NCBI GenBank assembly: GCA_001795165.1
Contig: MGNS01000072.1
Coordinates: 4,324-37,494 of the forward strand
DNA: 33,171 bases
Direction: 5' to 3'
From: Chloroflexi bacterium RBG_16_57_11
Lineage (GTDB): Bacteria > Chloroflexota > Anaerolineae > Anaerolineales > UBA4823
This document shows, piece by piece, positions 31,687 to 33,171 of the stretch. Below the pieces are notes generated by a model, which had not been told where the DNA came from, did not search any database, and saw only the letters and a list, made by a program, of their open reading frames with translations. Positions within the stretch are counted from its first letter, which is position 1; every line of letters begins with the position of its first letter. The position numbers were made by a program, and so were the translations under genes.

Positions 31687-32124
31687 CTAGGATCGCTTCG
31701 CACTCCCCTCGACCTGGGCGCGCAGGCGCGCCTCTTGCTCTCTGAGTTCAGGCGTGAACTCGGAGCCAAAGTCGTCCATCTCGAACACCGGGCGAATCTC
31801 GATCTCCGTCTCAGGAGAATTGACCGGATAGGGCATACGCTTGACCCATTCGACCGCCTCGTCCATCGACCTGACCTGCCAGAGCCAGAAACCGGCGATC
31901 AGCTCTTTCGTCTCGGTGAAGGGGCCGTCGATTACGTTTTTCTTCCCTCCCGAGAACCTAACGCGCTTGCCCTTCGAGCTTGGGTGCAGTCCTTCGCCCG
32001 CGAGCATGACGCCGGCTTTCACCAGCTCTTCGTTGTACTGCCCCATTTCGGTAAGCAACTGCTCGCTCGGCATAACGCCTGCCTCGCTGTCCTGGTCAGC
32101 TTTGATCAAAACTATTACTCGCAT
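31687..32124 (-). CDS. DGPF/YCII-related domain protein
   Basis: A 145-residue cytoplasmic protein of the YCII-related family that accompanies ECF42 sigma factors. The hallmark DGPFTETKELIAGFWLWQV is present (about 66-84), preceded by LIKADQDSEAGVMPSEQLLTEMGQYNEEL... and a ferredoxin-like fold pattern. The function of DGPF proteins is not established. The start ATG 32124 has AAGGAG 8-13 nt upstream. An ECF42-type promoter sits about 85 nt upstream, so this gene is the likely target of the sigma factor encoded 35 nt downstream. C-terminal residues 120-145 are charged and probably helical. Confidence 0.9.
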   Translation of the reverse strand: MRVIVLIKADQDSEAGVMPSEQLLTEMGQYNEELVKAGVMLAGEGLHPSSKGKRVRFSGGKKNVIDGPFTETKELIAGFWLWQVRSMDEAVEWVKRMPYPVNSPETEIEIRPVFEMDDFGSEFTPELREQEARLRAQVEGSAKRS

Positions 32125-32208
32125 TGTCGTACTCCTTTTGGTTGTGGGATTGGAGCCAGGTTGCCGGGTAAATCTGTACCAAGGCGAAACCTCGCTCTCT
32201 ATATATAC

Positions 32209-32235
32209 GTCGAACGAGGCTTCACAAAATCGACA
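32209..32235 (-). promoter_or_regulatory. Candidate ECF42-dependent promoter
   Basis: On the minus strand TGTCGA (32235-32230), a 17-nt spacer and CGAC (32212-32209) match, as I recall, the promoter motif reported for ECF42 sigma factors (TGTCGA in the -35 and CGA/TC in the -10 region). It precedes the DGPF gene. A TATATATAG right after it could also act as a vegetative -10. Confidence 0.6.
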
Positions 32236-32288
32236 TTAATTGTCAGGATCCCGGAGAAGGTTGCTGGCTGGCATCCTTTTAATGCTGC

Positions 32289-32585
32289 CTAGCCGCCAGC
32301 CATGGCGCCCACCACCCACAGAGGCTCCGCGCCGGTGGCGATCGCCTCCGGCAGCGGGGCCTCCTGCGGCTCGTGGGACCAATCCTCTTGACAGGCAAAA
32401 AACCGGATGAAAGGCCGGCGCTCTTTCGTGACGTGGTCGCGCAGCGTCCCACGCAGCATCGGATACTGCGCTTCCAGGGCGTCCAACACCGCGCCGATGG
32501 TGGCAGGTCCATCGACCTGAAGCTCAATCTCTCGGCCGACGTTGGCCAACCGGCGCAAGTGCGTGGGGAGCACAACCCGGATCAT
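32289..32585 (-). CDS. MoaD/ThiS-like ubiquitin-fold small protein (intact copy)
   Basis: A 98-residue beta-grasp protein: MIRVVLPTHLRRLANVGREIELQV, TIGAVLDALEAQYPMLRGTLRD, RRPFIRFFACQEDW, and a C-terminal GAMAGG with the terminal Gly-Gly used by sulfur carriers and ubiquitin-like proteins. Family members accept sulfur as a C-terminal thiocarboxylate after activation by a MoeB/ThiF-type enzyme, none of which is encoded here. Its ATG overlaps the TGA of the BNR-repeat gene (ATGA), so the two are translationally coupled. A truncated near-copy lies 2168 bp away at 30121. Confidence 0.85.
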   Translation of the reverse strand: MIRVVLPTHLRRLANVGREIELQVDGPATIGAVLDALEAQYPMLRGTLRDHVTKERRPFIRFFACQEDWSHEPQEAPLPEAIATGAEPLWVVGAMAGG

Positions 32586-33171
32586 AGCAAGGTCTGGACT
32601 TCGACCGACAGCACGGCAGGGAGATCCCGGACGATGGCGGCCCAACGATCGCCGGAATCGGCCGAGGCGTACACCTGCCCGCCGGTGGTGCCGAAATAAA
32701 CGCCGCCGGGATCGAGCGAGTCGACTGCCAGGGCACTGCGCAGAACATTCACGTAGCAGTCCTTCTGCGGCAGCCCTTTGGTCAGCGCCTGCCACTCCTT
32801 ACCGCCTGTGCGGCTGCGGTAGACGCGCAGCTTGCCCTCGGGAGGATAATGTTCCGAATCGCTCTTGATCGGGACTACGTAAACGGTGTCCGGCTCGTGG
32901 GCGTGGACGGCGATCGGGAAGCCAAAGTCGGTCGGCAGGTCCCCGCTGATCTCGTACCATTGCTCGCCAGCGTTATCGCTGCGCATCACGTCCCAGTGCT
33001 TCTGCATGAACAGAACATCCGGGCGCGAGCGGTGCATGGCAATGCTGTGGACGCAATGGCCCACCTCGGCCTGCGGGTCAGGGAGCTCATAAGCAGATAC
33101 CAGGCCGCTGGTGACCGGCCGCCAGGTCTGGCCACCGTCATCGGTACGGAAGGCGCCGGCTGCCGAGATGG
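32582..33171 (-). CDS. Partial BNR/Asp-box repeat (sialidase-like beta-propeller) protein
   Basis: The C-terminal ~196 residues of a protein whose start lies beyond the right edge. It has Asp-box (BNR) motifs of the S/T-x-D-x-G-x-x-W type: RTDDGGQTW, RSDNAGEQW, RSRTGGKEW and SADSGDRW, one per propeller blade. The blades also carry HEPDTVYVVPIKSD and GGVYFGTTGGQVYAS. Such propellers are often annotated as exo-sialidase or WD40/YVTN-like, but the repeat alone does not prove glycosidase activity. Its TGA overlaps the start of the MoaD-like gene, which suggests a functional link. No signal peptide can be judged because the N-terminus is missing. Confidence 0.85.
   Translation of the reverse strand, partial: ISAAGAFRTDDGGQTWRPVTSGLVSAYELPDPQAEVGHCVHSIAMHRSRPDVLFMQKHWDVMRSDNAGEQWYEISGDLPTDFGFPIAVHAHEPDTVYVVPIKSDSEHYPPEGKLRVYRSRTGGKEWQALTKGLPQKDCYVNVLRSALAVDSLDPGGVYFGTTGGQVYASADSGDRWAAIVRDLPAVLSVEVQTLL

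Overview
The window looks like a chromosomal segment of a Chloroflexota bacterium, probably Anaerolineae-like. This is inferred from gene content and style: GC-rich coding DNA, lipoproteins with Pro/Thr-rich linkers, a secreted protein ending in an LPLVFR tail, a multi-GAF SpoIIE phosphatase, and a YacP-type NYN protein. There is no rRNA or other marker to fix the taxon. I see no tRNA, rRNA or CRISPR array.

Left part (1-8.3 kb). A partial GT-C type membrane glycosyltransferase runs off the left edge, divergent from an ArsR-type HTH regulator fused to a PBP-like ligand domain. Next comes a TupA-like tungstate/molybdate-binding lipoprotein without a permease. The replication/repair operon dnaX-ybaB-recR follows on the minus strand. 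Its dnaX carries an exact 99-bp in-frame tandem duplication inside the ATPase domain. Upstream of dnaX lie three 138-bp-period palindromic repeats next to a decayed REP-associated (Y1) transposase with a frameshift and an amber codon. Then come a DUF1992 protein, a membrane-anchored LysM/lamin-tail protein, and a divergent NYN-domain protein whose promoter spacing predicts a leaderless mRNA, as it does for dnaX.

Middle part (8.5-19.5 kb). A minus-strand partner-switching module (STAS anti-anti-sigma factor, RsbW-like kinase, five-GAF SpoIIE phosphatase) is followed by two MFS transporters, a PlsC-like acyltransferase, an aldo/keto reductase and a long-chain acyl-CoA ligase.

The most interesting system is at 19.5-23.7 kb on the minus strand. 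A UbiD-family decarboxylase, the large subunit of an aconitase-X dehydratase, and a fusion of the aconitase-X small subunit (DUF126) with a DUF89/ARMT1-like phosphatase form one operon. UbiD plus AcnX large and small subunits is the gene set of the archaeal-type modified mevalonate pathway (phosphomevalonate dehydratase plus anhydromevalonate-phosphate decarboxylase). The fused phosphatase domain suggests a built-in metabolite-repair or isoprenoid-phosphate step. A 65-bp CACAGAG-type inverted repeat sits inside the operon.

Right part (23.7-33.2 kb). It holds two Hsp20 genes, a MazE-like antitoxin with an internally deleted PemK/MazF toxin remnant, and a zinc-finger-less DnaJ. A lipoprotein gene lies downstream of a large secreted HExxH protein gene that is broken by two compensating homopolymer frameshifts. 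An ECF42-type sigma factor with its DGPF partner follows; the pair has a matching TGTCGA-N17-CGAC promoter and is flanked by two copies of a MoaD/ThiS-like gene (one intact, one 5'-truncated). The intact copy overlaps a BNR/sialidase-like gene that leaves the window on the right.
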